Positions 45,083 to 53,406 of a stretch of DNA of 64,000 bases are shown piece by piece. This stretch comes from Erwinia sp050410775. Lineage in GTDB: Bacteria; Pseudomonadota; Gammaproteobacteria; Enterobacterales; Enterobacteriaceae. The notes beneath the pieces were generated by a model. The model ran no database searches and was not told the origin of the DNA. It saw only the letters and a program-made list of their open reading frames with translations. Within the stretch, counting starts at the first letter, position 1; the number at the start of each line of letters is the position of its first letter. The stretch lies in NCBI RefSeq assembly GCF_050410775.1, contig NZ_CP191229.1; one strand, 5' to 3'. A program made the position numbers and the translations under genes.

Positions 45083-47034
45083 GCCAGCTCCCTGGGCGCT
45101 TTTTTGCGTGAACGGTAACGCGGATCGAGCAGGCAGAAGATGCCGCCAACCGCCATAAAGAGACCGCCAAACCAGATCCAGCGGACAAAAGGCTTATAGT
45201 AAATCCGCACGGCCCAGGCGTTATTGTCCAGCTCTTCGCCCAGCGCGGCGTAAAGATCGCGGCTAATGCCGCCGTCAATGGCCGCCTCGGTCATCATGGT
45301 ATGCGCCACGCTGTAGTAGCGCTTCTCGGCGTGCAGCGTCGCTTCATGTTTGCCGTTGCGGGTAACGTCAATGATACCAACGGCCCCGGCAAAGTTCGGG
45401 CCCTGAAGATTCTGCACGTCCCGGAAGGTGAAGTGATAATTATGAATATCGAGCGTATCGCCAGCCCGCATGCGTACATCACGCTCCACGCTGTAATTCT
45501 GGCTGAACGCAATGCCGATAACGGTTACCGCCACGCCGAGATGGCCCAGCACCATGCCCCAGTGGCTGCGGGAGAGGTGCTTCAGTCCGGTAAAAAAGCC
45601 GTGACGATGCGTCGCGCGCTCGTGCAGCTCCATCAGGGTGAGGAAGATAACCCAGATTGCCATCAGCAGGCCCACAACGGCCATCGCTTCAATACGATCC
45701 TGCATCAGCCACGGCAGGCTAACCGACAGGATCAGGGTGCCAGCCAGCGCCAGCGCCAGGCGCTTCCATAGCTTCTGCGGCTCGTCGCGCCGCCAGCGCA
45801 CCAGCGGCCCCACTCCTAACATCAGCGCCAGCGGCGCCATCAGCCAGGTGAAGAGCGTGTTAAAGAAAGGCTCGCCGATGGAGATACTGCCCAGGCCGAG
45901 CTGCTTATGCACCAGCGGCAGCAGCGTTCCCAGCAGCACCACCAGCATAGCGGCGATCAGCAGTACGTTATTACCGAGCAGAAAAGACTCGCGCGACCAG
46001 ACCTCATTCTGTATCCGGCTGCGAATTTTGCCGCCTTTGATCGCGTAGAGCAGTAACGAACTGCCGATGACGATTACCAGGAAGGCGAGAATAAACATGC
46101 CGCGAGCGGGATCGGAAGCAAACGCATGCACGGAAACCAGCACGCCGGAGCGGACAAGAAAGGTGCCTAACAGACTGAGCGAAAAGGCGGCGATCGCCAG
46201 CAAAACGGTCCACGCCTTAAAGCTGCCGCGTTTTTCGGTCACCGCCAGCGAGTGGATCAGCGCGGTTCCGGCCAGCCAGGGCATAAGTGAGGCGTTCTCA
46301 ACCGGGTCCCAGAACCACCAGCCGCCCCAGCCCAGCTCGTAGTAGGCCCAGGCGGAGCCGAGAACGATGCCGATAGTCAGGAAAACCCAGGCGGCGGTCG
46401 TCCAGGGACGCGACCAGCGCGCCCAGGCCGTATCCAGCCGTCCGGCCATCAGGGAAGCGATCGCGAACGCAAAGGCGACCGAAAAGCCCACGTAGCCCAT
46501 ATAGAGCAGCGGCGGGTGGAAGATCAGCCCGATATCCTGCAGCATCGGGTTCAGATCGCTGCCCTCGATCGGGAAACCGGGCAGCGTGCGGGTAAAGGGG
46601 TTAGACGTCAGCGTAATAAACAGCAGGAAGCCGAGGTTAATCATCCCCATCACCGCCAGCACGCGGGCGATGGCATCTGCCGGCATTCTGCGGCTGAACA
46701 GCGCGACGGCCAGCGTCCAGGTGCTCAGCAGCAGCAGCCAGAGCAGCAGTGAACCTTCATGCGCCCCCCACGTGGCGGCGATGCGGTAATAAACCGGTAG
46801 CAGCGTATTGGAGTTCGCGGCCACATAGGCCACGCTGAAATCATTGACGATAAAAGCATGAACCAGCAGCGCGAATGCGCCAGCTATTGAGGCAAACAGG
46901 GCATAGCTGAGCGGACGAGCCAGCCCCATCAACCGCGCATCCTGACGCCTGGCGCCCCACAGCGGATAAACGCTTAACAGCAGCGAAATCGCCAGACCCA
47001 GGCAGAGCAGAAAGCTGCCAATCTCCGGCATCAT
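45079..47034 (-). CDS. ccmF: Haem lyase CcmF
   Basis: 651 residues with about fourteen to fifteen membrane segments. The tryptophan-rich haem-handling motif WAYYELGWGGWWFWDPVENASL is at about residues 230-252, and conserved histidines flank it. CcmF takes haem from holo-CcmE and ligates it to CxxCH of apocytochrome c on the periplasmic side together with CcmH and CcmI. Overlaps with ccmE and ccmG by 4 bases each. Confidence 0.97.
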   Translation of the reverse strand: MMPEIGSFLLCLGLAISLLLSVYPLWGARRQDARLMGLARPLSYALFASIAGAFALLVHAFIVNDFSVAYVAANSNTLLPVYYRIAATWGAHEGSLLLWLLLLSTWTLAVALFSRRMPADAIARVLAVMGMINLGFLLFITLTSNPFTRTLPGFPIEGSDLNPMLQDIGLIFHPPLLYMGYVGFSVAFAFAIASLMAGRLDTAWARWSRPWTTAAWVFLTIGIVLGSAWAYYELGWGGWWFWDPVENASLMPWLAGTALIHSLAVTEKRGSFKAWTVLLAIAAFSLSLLGTFLVRSGVLVSVHAFASDPARGMFILAFLVIVIGSSLLLYAIKGGKIRSRIQNEVWSRESFLLGNNVLLIAAMLVVLLGTLLPLVHKQLGLGSISIGEPFFNTLFTWLMAPLALMLGVGPLVRWRRDEPQKLWKRLALALAGTLILSVSLPWLMQDRIEAMAVVGLLMAIWVIFLTLMELHERATHRHGFFTGLKHLSRSHWGMVLGHLGVAVTVIGIAFSQNYSVERDVRMRAGDTLDIHNYHFTFRDVQNLQGPNFAGAVGIIDVTRNGKHEATLHAEKRYYSVAHTMMTEAAIDGGISRDLYAALGEELDNNAWAVRIYYKPFVRWIWFGGLFMAVGGIFCLLDPRYRSRKKAPRELA

Positions 47035-47522
47035 GACCGATCTCTCCGCGAGGCGTCCGGCGAGGCCGTCCCCTCTTCCTTATGATTTGTTTTCATCGCA
47101 TCCTCAATCTCGGGCGGCGTATACTTTTCGTCATGTTTTGCCAGCACTTCTTTCGCATGGATCAGGTTACTTGTTTCCAGCACGCCCTGAGCCACGACGC
47201 CCTGCCCTTCACGGAACAGGTCGGGAAGAATGCCCTGGTAGGTGACGCTCACCACGCCGTTAAGATCGTAAAGCTTAAAGGAAACCTGAAGCGTATTCGG
47301 GTCACGCCTGACGCTCCCCGGCATCACCATGCCCCCCACGCGCAGACGCTGGCCCGGCTCCGGTTTTTCATGGTTTTCCCCTTTGCCGTTGATGATTTCA
47401 CCCGGCGTATAGAAAAGGTCGATGTTGGCACGCAGGGCGTACATCACCAGCGAGGTGGCCAGGCCGAGGCCAGCCACTATCGCTATCGCCACGATGAGAC
47501 GTTTTTTACGACGGCTATTCAC
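47031..47522 (-). CDS. ccmE: Haem chaperone CcmE
   Basis: 163 residues with a single N-terminal membrane anchor (about 9-29) and an OB-fold. The covalent haem-binding histidine is H130 in VLAKHDEKYTPPE. It receives haem from CcmC/CcmAB and hands it to CcmF. Overlaps ccmD by 4 bases. The C-terminal tail is polar and variable, as usual. Confidence 0.96.
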   Translation of the reverse strand: MNSRRKKRLIVAIAIVAGLGLATSLVMYALRANIDLFYTPGEIINGKGENHEKPEPGQRLRVGGMVMPGSVRRDPNTLQVSFKLYDLNGVVSVTYQGILPDLFREGQGVVAQGVLETSNLIHAKEVLAKHDEKYTPPEIEDAMKTNHKEEGTASPDASRRDRS

Positions 47523-47752
47523 TGCTGTTCTCCTGTTGCTTCACCGGCAGCTTTTTTACTTTTTGCCGCGCGTATGCGGCGCTCCCTCGCCTGACGCTGG
47601 CGGATCTCTGTCAGTAACCGCCGTCGCTGTATCAGCGTGTGTATCACCAGCCCACCCAGCGAAATCAGGGTGCAGGCCACCGCCAGCCAGACGTAAAAGG
47701 CGTAGCCTCCCATCGCAAAAAATGCCGGCCATGAAGCGAATGCGGACGTCAT
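47519..47752 (-). CDS. ccmD: Haem exporter accessory protein CcmD
   Basis: 77 residues: one membrane segment (about 14-38, GGYAFYVWLAVACTLISLGGLVI) and a basic cytoplasmic tail (RRRLLTEIRQRQARERRIR). It helps release holo-CcmE from the CcmABC complex. Placed between ccmC and ccmE with 4-base overlaps on both sides. Confidence 0.93.
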   Translation of the reverse strand: MTSAFASWPAFFAMGGYAFYVWLAVACTLISLGGLVIHTLIQRRRLLTEIRQRQARERRIRAAKSKKAAGEATGEQQ

Positions 47753-48507
47753 GAACCACGCCCTCCGCTGGCAACAACTTCAGCGACCCAGGGCCGGTTA
47801 CGTTCGGTAAAGAGCAGCAGATTGCGTAGCCGCATCAGCGTCAGGGAGATAAAGACCAGCAGATAGCCGAGGATCGACCAGCGCAGCGGGATGCGCATGC
47901 TGGGGGCGATAGCCTGCTGAAGCATACCGGAGGAGCCCTGATGCAGCGTATTCCACCACTGCACCGAATAGTGAATGATCGGCAGATTGACCACGCCGAC
48001 AAGGATCAGTATGCCTGCCGCCCTGCCCGCCATCCGCCGGTCATCAAAGGCGTTATAGAGGGCGATAGTGCCCATATAGAGAAACAGCAGAACCAGTTCA
48101 GAAGTAAGCCGGGCATCCCAGATCCACCAGGTTCCCCACATCGGTTTACCCCAGGCGGCGCCGGTCACCAGCGCAATAAAGGTAAAGACCGCGCCGACGG
48201 GCGCCATCGCGGCGGCGGCTAAATCTGCCGTTTTCCACTGCCAGACCAGGCCGATAAAAGCTGCAATGGCCATTGAGGCGTAAATGCCCATCGACCACAT
48301 TGCCGCAGGAACATGTATATAGATGATGCGGTAACTGTCGCCCTGCTGATAATCGGCCGGGGCAAACCCGAAGCCCCAGATCCAGCCAAGAGAAAGCGTC
48401 GCGACGCCGGCTATTGCAAACCAGGGCAGCAGGCGGCCGCATAACCGATAAAGCCGGTCAGGCCTGGCCATCTGGTGTAACCATTTCCACATTGTTATTT
48501 TGCTCAC
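47749..48507 (-). CDS. ccmC: Haem exporter protein CcmC
   Basis: 252 residues with six membrane segments. The WWD haem motif reads GTWWIWDARLTSELVLLF (about 130-147), with histidines before and after it. CcmC binds haem and attaches it to CcmE. 42 bases separate it from ccmB. Confidence 0.96.
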   Translation of the reverse strand: MSKITMWKWLHQMARPDRLYRLCGRLLPWFAIAGVATLSLGWIWGFGFAPADYQQGDSYRIIYIHVPAAMWSMGIYASMAIAAFIGLVWQWKTADLAAAAMAPVGAVFTFIALVTGAAWGKPMWGTWWIWDARLTSELVLLFLYMGTIALYNAFDDRRMAGRAAGILILVGVVNLPIIHYSVQWWNTLHQGSSGMLQQAIAPSMRIPLRWSILGYLLVFISLTLMRLRNLLLFTERNRPWVAEVVASGGRGS

Positions 48508-48549
48508 AGTAAAAGAGAAAACGTCCGTTGTCCGTTAAAGACTTTTTTA

Positions 48550-49209
48550 TTAGTGCACGCTGATCCGCAGTGCCGCCGCCGTGGCGAAAGGCGCCAGCGT
48601 CGCGCTGCCTGCCAGCATCGCCCCAAGGATGGCAAGATAGCCATCAATCGGCAGGCCCTGTCCCGCAGCTTCAATCGCCGCGCTGGCAAAGATCAGCACC
48701 GGCACGGCCAGCGGCAGCACCAGCAGGCTCAGCAGCACGCCGCCGCGACGCAGCCCCACGGTTAATCCAACGCCAATCGCCCCGAGGAAGCTGAGCGTCG
48801 GCGTACCGAGCAGCAGCGTCAGCGCGACGGCGCGCCAGCCATTCATATCCAGCGACAGCAGCAGCGCCGCCAGCGGAGAAAGTAAAAGCAGCGGCAGGCC
48901 GGTAATCACCCAGTGAGCGGCCACTTTCCCCAGAACCGTCAGCGGTAAAGGCGTGGGCAATAGCAGCAGTTGCTCCAGCGACCCATCGAGAAAGTCATCC
49001 CGGAACAGCCGCTCAAGCGCCAGTAGCGAAGAGAGCAGCGCCGCAACCCAGACGACGCCAGGTGCAATCCGGGCCAGTAGCAGAGGTTCCGGGCCGATAC
49101 CCAGCGGAAAAAGCGTTATGACGATCAGAAAAAACCACAGCGGATTGATAATCTCCGAGCGACTTCTGAAGGCGATGCGCAGTTCGCGTTTAAGGACCCG
49201 CCAGAACAT
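48550..49209 (-). CDS. ccmB: Haem exporter membrane protein CcmB
   Basis: 219 residues with six membrane spans; starts MFWRVLKRELRIAFRSRSEIINPLWFFLIVITLFPL. With CcmA and CcmC it forms an ABC-type complex that frees haem-loaded CcmE from CcmC. Its first base is the last of the ccmA stop, so the two are translationally coupled. Confidence 0.95.
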   Translation of the reverse strand: MFWRVLKRELRIAFRSRSEIINPLWFFLIVITLFPLGIGPEPLLLARIAPGVVWVAALLSSLLALERLFRDDFLDGSLEQLLLLPTPLPLTVLGKVAAHWVITGLPLLLLSPLAALLLSLDMNGWRAVALTLLLGTPTLSFLGAIGVGLTVGLRRGGVLLSLLVLPLAVPVLIFASAAIEAAGQGLPIDGYLAILGAMLAGSATLAPFATAAALRISVH

Positions 49210-49826
49210 CAGCCAGCCTCCGGCGCGGTAAGACGAAGCTTTCGAATCCGACTCGGTGAAGCGGGCAGCGGCTGATGCGTTGTCAGGATGACTGAACCCC
49301 CCTGCTGCGCATGGCGGGAGAATAGTTTCATCAGCTTTTCAACGCCCGAATGATCAATCGCGGTAAGGGGTTCATCAAGGATCCAGAGAGGAGATTTACT
49401 CAGCCACAGCCGGGCCAGCGCCACGCGACGCTGCTGGCCCGCCGAAAGCTGCGCTACCGCCACTTCTTCATAGCCCATCAGATCCACCTCTTCCAGCGCC
49501 TGAAAAAGCGCGTCGGTGGCATGCGCCGGGTGATAGAAATGCAGGTTTTCAAGGGCACTCAGCACAGCCTTCACGCCCGGCTGATGCCCGAGATAGAGCA
49601 GATCTGACTGATAACGCTCCCGCTGCTGGCGGATGGATTGAGCATGCCAGCTTACCTCGCCCTGCTCGGCGCGACTCAGTCCGGAGAGAATGCGTAACAG
49701 TGACGTTTTCCCCGCGCCGTTAGCCCCTTCGATCTGCACAATATCACCGGCTGAAACGGTAAAACTGAGATCGCTGAAGAGGATGCGCTCGTCACGGACG
49801 CAGCTCAGATTGTTAACTACCAGCAT
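49209..49826 (-). CDS. ccmA: Haem ABC exporter ATP-binding protein CcmA
   Basis: 205 residues from the ATG at 49826, which matches the E. coli start; an in-frame ATG at 49880 adds 18 unconserved residues. Walker A is GANGAGKTSLL, signature LSAGQQRRVALAR, Walker B LWILDEP. It hydrolyses ATP to drive release of holo-CcmE. First gene of ccmABCDEFGHI. Unlike E. coli, where ccm follows nap genes, the operon stands here between yfdC and mlaA. Confidence 0.95.
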   Translation of the reverse strand: MLVVNNLSCVRDERILFSDLSFTVSAGDIVQIEGANGAGKTSLLRILSGLSRAEQGEVSWHAQSIRQQRERYQSDLLYLGHQPGVKAVLSALENLHFYHPAHATDALFQALEEVDLMGYEEVAVAQLSAGQQRRVALARLWLSKSPLWILDEPLTAIDHSGVEKLMKLFSRHAQQGGSVILTTHQPLPASPSRIRKLRLTAPEAG

Positions 49827-50075
49827 CTGCTTAAGGTCGCGCTTGTTAATGGTGGGTGAAATAGTACCACAGGAAATCATCTCTTCGCAGCCCGAGGGCG
49901 CCGGGTAACGCGTTTGCCGGCCAGCATTATGCCCGTTAAGATCAATGATTCGGTGAAAAAAACCTTCTCGTTAAAGCTTTGTTACTTTAATTCTGAAAGC
50001 GGCAGACGTTCCGTAAAAGCGGAAACCCGCTACGCTTTAAGGGTGAGACTTACCAACTGGGAAAAGGACGAAATC

Positions 50076-51008
50076 GTGAACGAAATTAATAATAAAGAAG
50101 AAAACGAAGAAGTGGAAAGCGAAGAGAGCGAACAGGGAGAGGAGATTGAAGTCGATGAGGAGGCACTTCCTTCACGTGCCGCTGCCATCCATGAGCATAT
50201 TCGCCAGGATGGTGAGAAGGAATTAGAACGTGATGCTATGGCGCTGCTTTTTTCCGCCATGGCTGCCGGACTTTCTATGGGCGCCTCGCTGATGGCCAAG
50301 GGCATATTACTGGCGCATCTCGACGGCGTGCCTGGCGCTTTTTTACTGGAAAACCTGGGTTATACCTTCGGCTTTATTATTGTCATCATGGCAAGGCAGC
50401 AGCTGTTTACCGAAAATACCGTGACCGCCGTGCTGCCGATCATGCACAAGCCTACCGGCAGCAACTTTATGCTGCTGTTTCGTCTTTGGGGCCTGGTACT
50501 GCTGGGTAACCTTATTGGCACAGCCATGGCTTCGCTTGCCTTTACGCATATGCCAATTTTTGATGCCGCCACGCAGGAAGCCTTCGTCAGCATCAGCGAA
50601 AAGGTGATGGAAAAACCTCCGGCAGCGATGTTTGCTAACGCCATCATATCCGGCTGGATTATCGCCACAATGGTCTGGATGTTTCCTTCTTCCGGCGCGG
50701 CAAAAATCTGGGTGATTGTTCTGATGACCTGGCTGGTAGCGGTCGGTGATTTGACACATATCGTAGTTGGTTCCGTCGAGATCCTCTACCTGGTCTTTAG
50801 AGGCATCATCAGCTGGCACGAGTTTTTCTGGCCGTTCGCCCTGCCCACCCTTGCGGGCAACATTATTGGCGGAACATTTATCTTCGCGTTAATCAGCCAT
50901 GCGCAGATCCGCAATGATATGAGCACGAAAGCCAAAGCGGAAGCGAAGGTAAAAGCGAAGGAAAAGGAGAAAGAGCGGCTGAAAAAAGAGAAGTCGGTGG
51001 AAGGCTGA
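50076..51008 (+). CDS. yfdC: Formate/nitrite transporter-family protein YfdC
   Basis: 310 residues from a GTG start with AGGA 7 bases upstream; this gives the same length as E. coli YfdC, while the frame itself is open from 49914. A very acidic N-terminus (about 1-45, rich in Glu) is followed by six membrane spans of the FNT fold (SMGASLMAKGILL, NLGYTFGFIIVIMARQQLFTENT, LPTLAGNIIGGTFIFALISH) and a Lys/Glu-rich tail. It forms an inner membrane pentameric channel of unknown substrate. Divergent from ccmA. Confidence 0.92.
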   Translation: MNEINNKEENEEVESEESEQGEEIEVDEEALPSRAAAIHEHIRQDGEKELERDAMALLFSAMAAGLSMGASLMAKGILLAHLDGVPGAFLLENLGYTFGFIIVIMARQQLFTENTVTAVLPIMHKPTGSNFMLLFRLWGLVLLGNLIGTAMASLAFTHMPIFDAATQEAFVSISEKVMEKPPAAMFANAIISGWIIATMVWMFPSSGAAKIWVIVLMTWLVAVGDLTHIVVGSVEILYLVFRGIISWHEFFWPFALPTLAGNIIGGTFIFALISHAQIRNDMSTKAKAEAKVKAKEKEKERLKKEKSVEG

Positions 51009-51030
51009 GCGGCTTGATACTGGGTGTGTA

Positions 51031-51068
51031 AAAAGGCTGCCCACAGAGGCTATTACGGGCAGCCTTTT
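51031..51068. terminator. Bidirectional terminator after yfdC
   Basis: AAAAGGCTGCCC (51031-51042) and GGGCAGCCTTTT (51057-51068), a perfect 12-bp stem with A/T ends. It serves yfdC and the small gene at 51097-51198. Confidence 0.9.
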
Positions 51069-51096
51069 CGTCGCCTCGTGTAATTCACGATGCTAC

Positions 51097-51198
51097 TCAG
51101 CCAAATAGCGTGTAGGTATGCGCATAAAATGAGCCAGCAAAGCCTACCCAGGCTAACCAGACCAGTAAAATAAGGCCGGTAAAGAGTTTCGGTGACAT
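51097..51198 (-). CDS. Small (33-aa) membrane protein
   Basis: A short frame beginning MSPKLFTGLILLVWLAW and ending HTYTLFG, with AGGAG 8 bases before the ATG. It has one hydrophobic segment covering about residues 5-25. The frame continues upstream to 51378, but that part is not protein-like. It is bounded by the terminator shared with yfdC. I do not recognise a family with certainty. The strong ribosome site, the terminator and the membrane segment together argue that it is real. Confidence 0.65.
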   Translation of the reverse strand: MSPKLFTGLILLVWLAWVGFAGSFYAHTYTLFG

Positions 51199-51462
51199 AG
51201 TCCTGCTCCTGTCTGAAAATATGCACTTTGATTTACGTGGATTTACAGTAGTGGCAGGCGAAATCGCAGATCTTGATCCAGCGCAACTAACGTTACGGTA
51301 AGCAGATACGGATAACCTTAAATGACGCAAATATAGGGTTCCGCTTTTCCGCGCCCGACCAGTGGACTGGATAAGCAACAGGAGTCAACGCCGTCTGCGC
51401 CGCAGAAAAACAAGAAAACCTGCAAAAGTGGTGACAAAAGCAGCAGTTAGCGCGGTAAGTGG

Positions 51463-51490
51463 TTAATTCTGGGCAAAATCGCGCTATACT
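51463..51490 (+). promoter_or_regulatory. argW promoter
   Basis: -10 TATACT at 51485-51490 and a -35-like TTAATT at 51463-51468 (16-bp spacer). A GC-rich discriminator (GCCCGCCGC) follows, typical of stringently controlled tRNA promoters. Confidence 0.6.
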
Positions 51491-51500
51491 GCCCGCCGCT

Positions 51501-51575
51501 GTCCCCTTAGTTAAATGGATATAACGAGCCCCTCCTAAGGGCTAGTTGTAGGTTCGATTCCTGCAGGGGACACCA
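51501..51575 (+). tRNA. argW: tRNA-Arg, anticodon CCT
   Basis: 75 nt with encoded CCA. Acceptor GTCCCCT pairs with AGGGGAC. The anticodon stem AGCCC/GGGCT (51527-51531, 51539-51543) encloses loop CTCCTAA with anticodon CCT at 51534-51536. The T loop is GGTTCGATTCC. It is almost the same as E. coli argW, which is a well-known integration site for P4-like and other elements. It reads rare AGG codons. Confidence 0.97.
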
Positions 51576-52012
51576 TTCCACAGTTCGCTCCCATTCGTAA
51601 TAGTTCGCAAATCCCCAGCAAATCCAGCACTCTCCTAAAATTATCGCTAGCATCAGTTCGTTGGCAGCCGCACTCCGGCGGATAAAACGAGTAAATAAAT
51701 TTAGCCACCGGAATTTTACCCATGCTGACCGTAAAGCTAAGCCGTAATGCTGTTAATACTATCGGGCTTCCTGTCCGGCCGGGCGGGGAATATTGTTTAC
51801 CATGAACATTCCTCTTTTGATTATCCCCCACACATTGTCTCTGGGGACCCACAGTAGCAAAATGCACTATCTTCATTAGTATTCGCACTAACGTTATCTT
51901 GCTGGTTTCGCAGGAATGTTGCTGGTGTCAGCTTCGTTGACACTTATCAGCCCTGATTCTATTCTGCGCTACTGCTTTTAGCCCATGAAGGGCGCAAACC
52001 GGAGCATTATCC
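51576..52012 (+). other. argW downstream scar with possible integrase start remnant
   Basis: 437 bases without an intact gene. At 51722-51805 lies a 27-codon frame opening MLTVK, the first residues of IntS-type integrases that use argW in E. coli, then diverging and stopping. At about 51839-51853, CTCTGGGGACCCACA resembles the argW 3' end (CTGCAGGGGACACCA) and could be a decayed att copy. The picture fits a deleted island, but the evidence is weak. Confidence 0.4.
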
Positions 52013-52705
52013 ATGTTCAATTTTGACTGGCATCGTTTTTTCCTTAACGATCTTCCCATGTCGTTCCTGGGCGAAGTGGCCGTACGCGTTCTTTTCGCTT
52101 ACCTCATCGTTTTTGCTTTTCTGAAGATATCCGGCAGGCGGGGTATCAGACAGCTTTCGCTGTTTGAACTGGTTATCATTCTTACGCTTGGTTCAGCCTC
52201 CGGGGATGTCACCTTCTATGATGACGTGCCTGTCCTGCCGGTCGCCATGGTGTTTGTCGTTTTACTGCTGCTTTACCGGTTCACCACTTTTATCATGGCC
52301 CGCAGCCCGCGCTTTTCAAACTGGGTGGAGGGCGAGGTGATCACGCTTATCCAGGATGGACTGTATGAGCTGAAAAGCCTCAGGGGACTCAATATTTCAG
52401 AGGATGAGTTTTTTATGGAGCTTCGTCAGGATGGTGTGGAGCACCTCGGTCAGGTCCGGCTGGCGCTTATTGAACTTGATGGTCAGATAAGCACCTTCCT
52501 GTATGACCATAAAGATGTCCGCCCCGGGCTTTCCGTTCTGCCGCCGCCTCACCGGGAAAATTATTCACAGGTGCCTGTTGCCGGTACTTATGCCTGTAAC
52601 CACTGCGGACAAACGCAGAAAATCGCGGCTGGCTGCACGCTTATCTGTCCGAGATGCCAGGGGAGAAGCTGGTCGGTTGCGCTCTCTTCCACGCGGCCAC
52701 GCTAA
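52013..52705 (+). CDS. DUF421 (YcaP/YetF) membrane protein with C-terminal zinc ribbon
   Basis: 230 residues. Three membrane segments lie at about 16-36, 47-60 and 72-90 (RVLFAYLIVFAFLKISGRRG, then LSLFELVIILTLGSASGD). A cytoplasmic DUF421 core follows, with the family features EGEVITLIQDGLYELKSLR and EDEFFMELRQDGVEHLGQV. The C-terminus carries CNHCGQTQK and CPRCQG (two CxxC pairs), a zinc ribbon. Length and layout resemble E. coli YcaP. Function unknown; Bacillus relatives are tied to spore or envelope stress. Confidence 0.85.
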   Translation: MFNFDWHRFFLNDLPMSFLGEVAVRVLFAYLIVFAFLKISGRRGIRQLSLFELVIILTLGSASGDVTFYDDVPVLPVAMVFVVLLLLYRFTTFIMARSPRFSNWVEGEVITLIQDGLYELKSLRGLNISEDEFFMELRQDGVEHLGQVRLALIELDGQISTFLYDHKDVRPGLSVLPPPHRENYSQVPVAGTYACNHCGQTQKIAAGCTLICPRCQGRSWSVALSSTRPR

Positions 52706-52925
52706 AGTGACCCGAGGCGGCATGCTATCTGCCCTGGTAAGATCCGCTGCCGCCTTAAAAATTCCCCCGCCACGTTGCCAGCTATTTGTGCCCCCTTTCC
52801 TACTCGTATGCGAGAAACCGGCGCCTGCCTGAAATTACCTCACTAATTTCGCTTTATTCCACGGATTGTTTTCTGACGGCCCCTTTAAGCTGTCGGATAA
52901 TCACTATGAACGGAGCGAAGTCCCC

Positions 52926-53138
52926 ATGTCAGAAAAAGACCCTATCGTCGAGCGCCTTACCGTGGAGTTACTGGCTCTCAGACATATCGTGCAAATGCTG
53001 ATCGCCTATGGCAACGTGCCGACCGGCGGCAGGCTGAATAAGTATCTGGAAAAAGTGGCCGACGATACGGAACATCGCGACGAGCGTCACGGTAATAAAG
53101 CCATTGCGGAAGCGATCCGTAGCTATATTCAGAAGTAA
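52926..53138 (+). CDS. Small conserved-looking protein (70 aa), function unknown
   Basis: 70 residues from MSEKDPIVERLTVELLALRHIV, predicted mostly helical, with an acidic/basic middle (KYLEKVADDTEHRDERHGNK). No membrane segment or signal. GGAG lies 10 bases upstream of the ATG, a longish spacing. Codon use looks like that of its neighbours. I do not recognise the family. It stands alone between the DUF421 gene and the MscS channel, all on the plus strand. Confidence 0.65.
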   Translation: MSEKDPIVERLTVELLALRHIVQMLIAYGNVPTGGRLNKYLEKVADDTEHRDERHGNKAIAEAIRSYIQK

Positions 53139-53406
53139 CCGAAACTCCGCACAGGTAAGTGCGGCATGTTGCATCAGGTAAAATCGGGCAAACCTGGCTT
53201 GTCGCTGTTTTGCAGCTCTCTTTTCGGGTACGGACTGTCGCTGCGCTGGGGCAAATTTGATCTGTCGGGCCGGCGCGCGTTATGCTGCGCCTGCCAGACA
53301 TCCCTGCCATTAAGGTCGGTATAAATGGATAATGATGTGCGTATCACCTCAGGAGGAGGCAGGTATCGTACCTCGGATTAGCTTACATAAAATGGAATAA
53401 TTTCTG

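Noticed and set aside
51535..51888. 117-codon minus-strand open frame ending GMVSPAGIEPTTSP
   Set aside because: Its end is the antisense of the argW tRNA; the AGIEPTTS ending is a known false protein produced by reading tRNA genes backwards.
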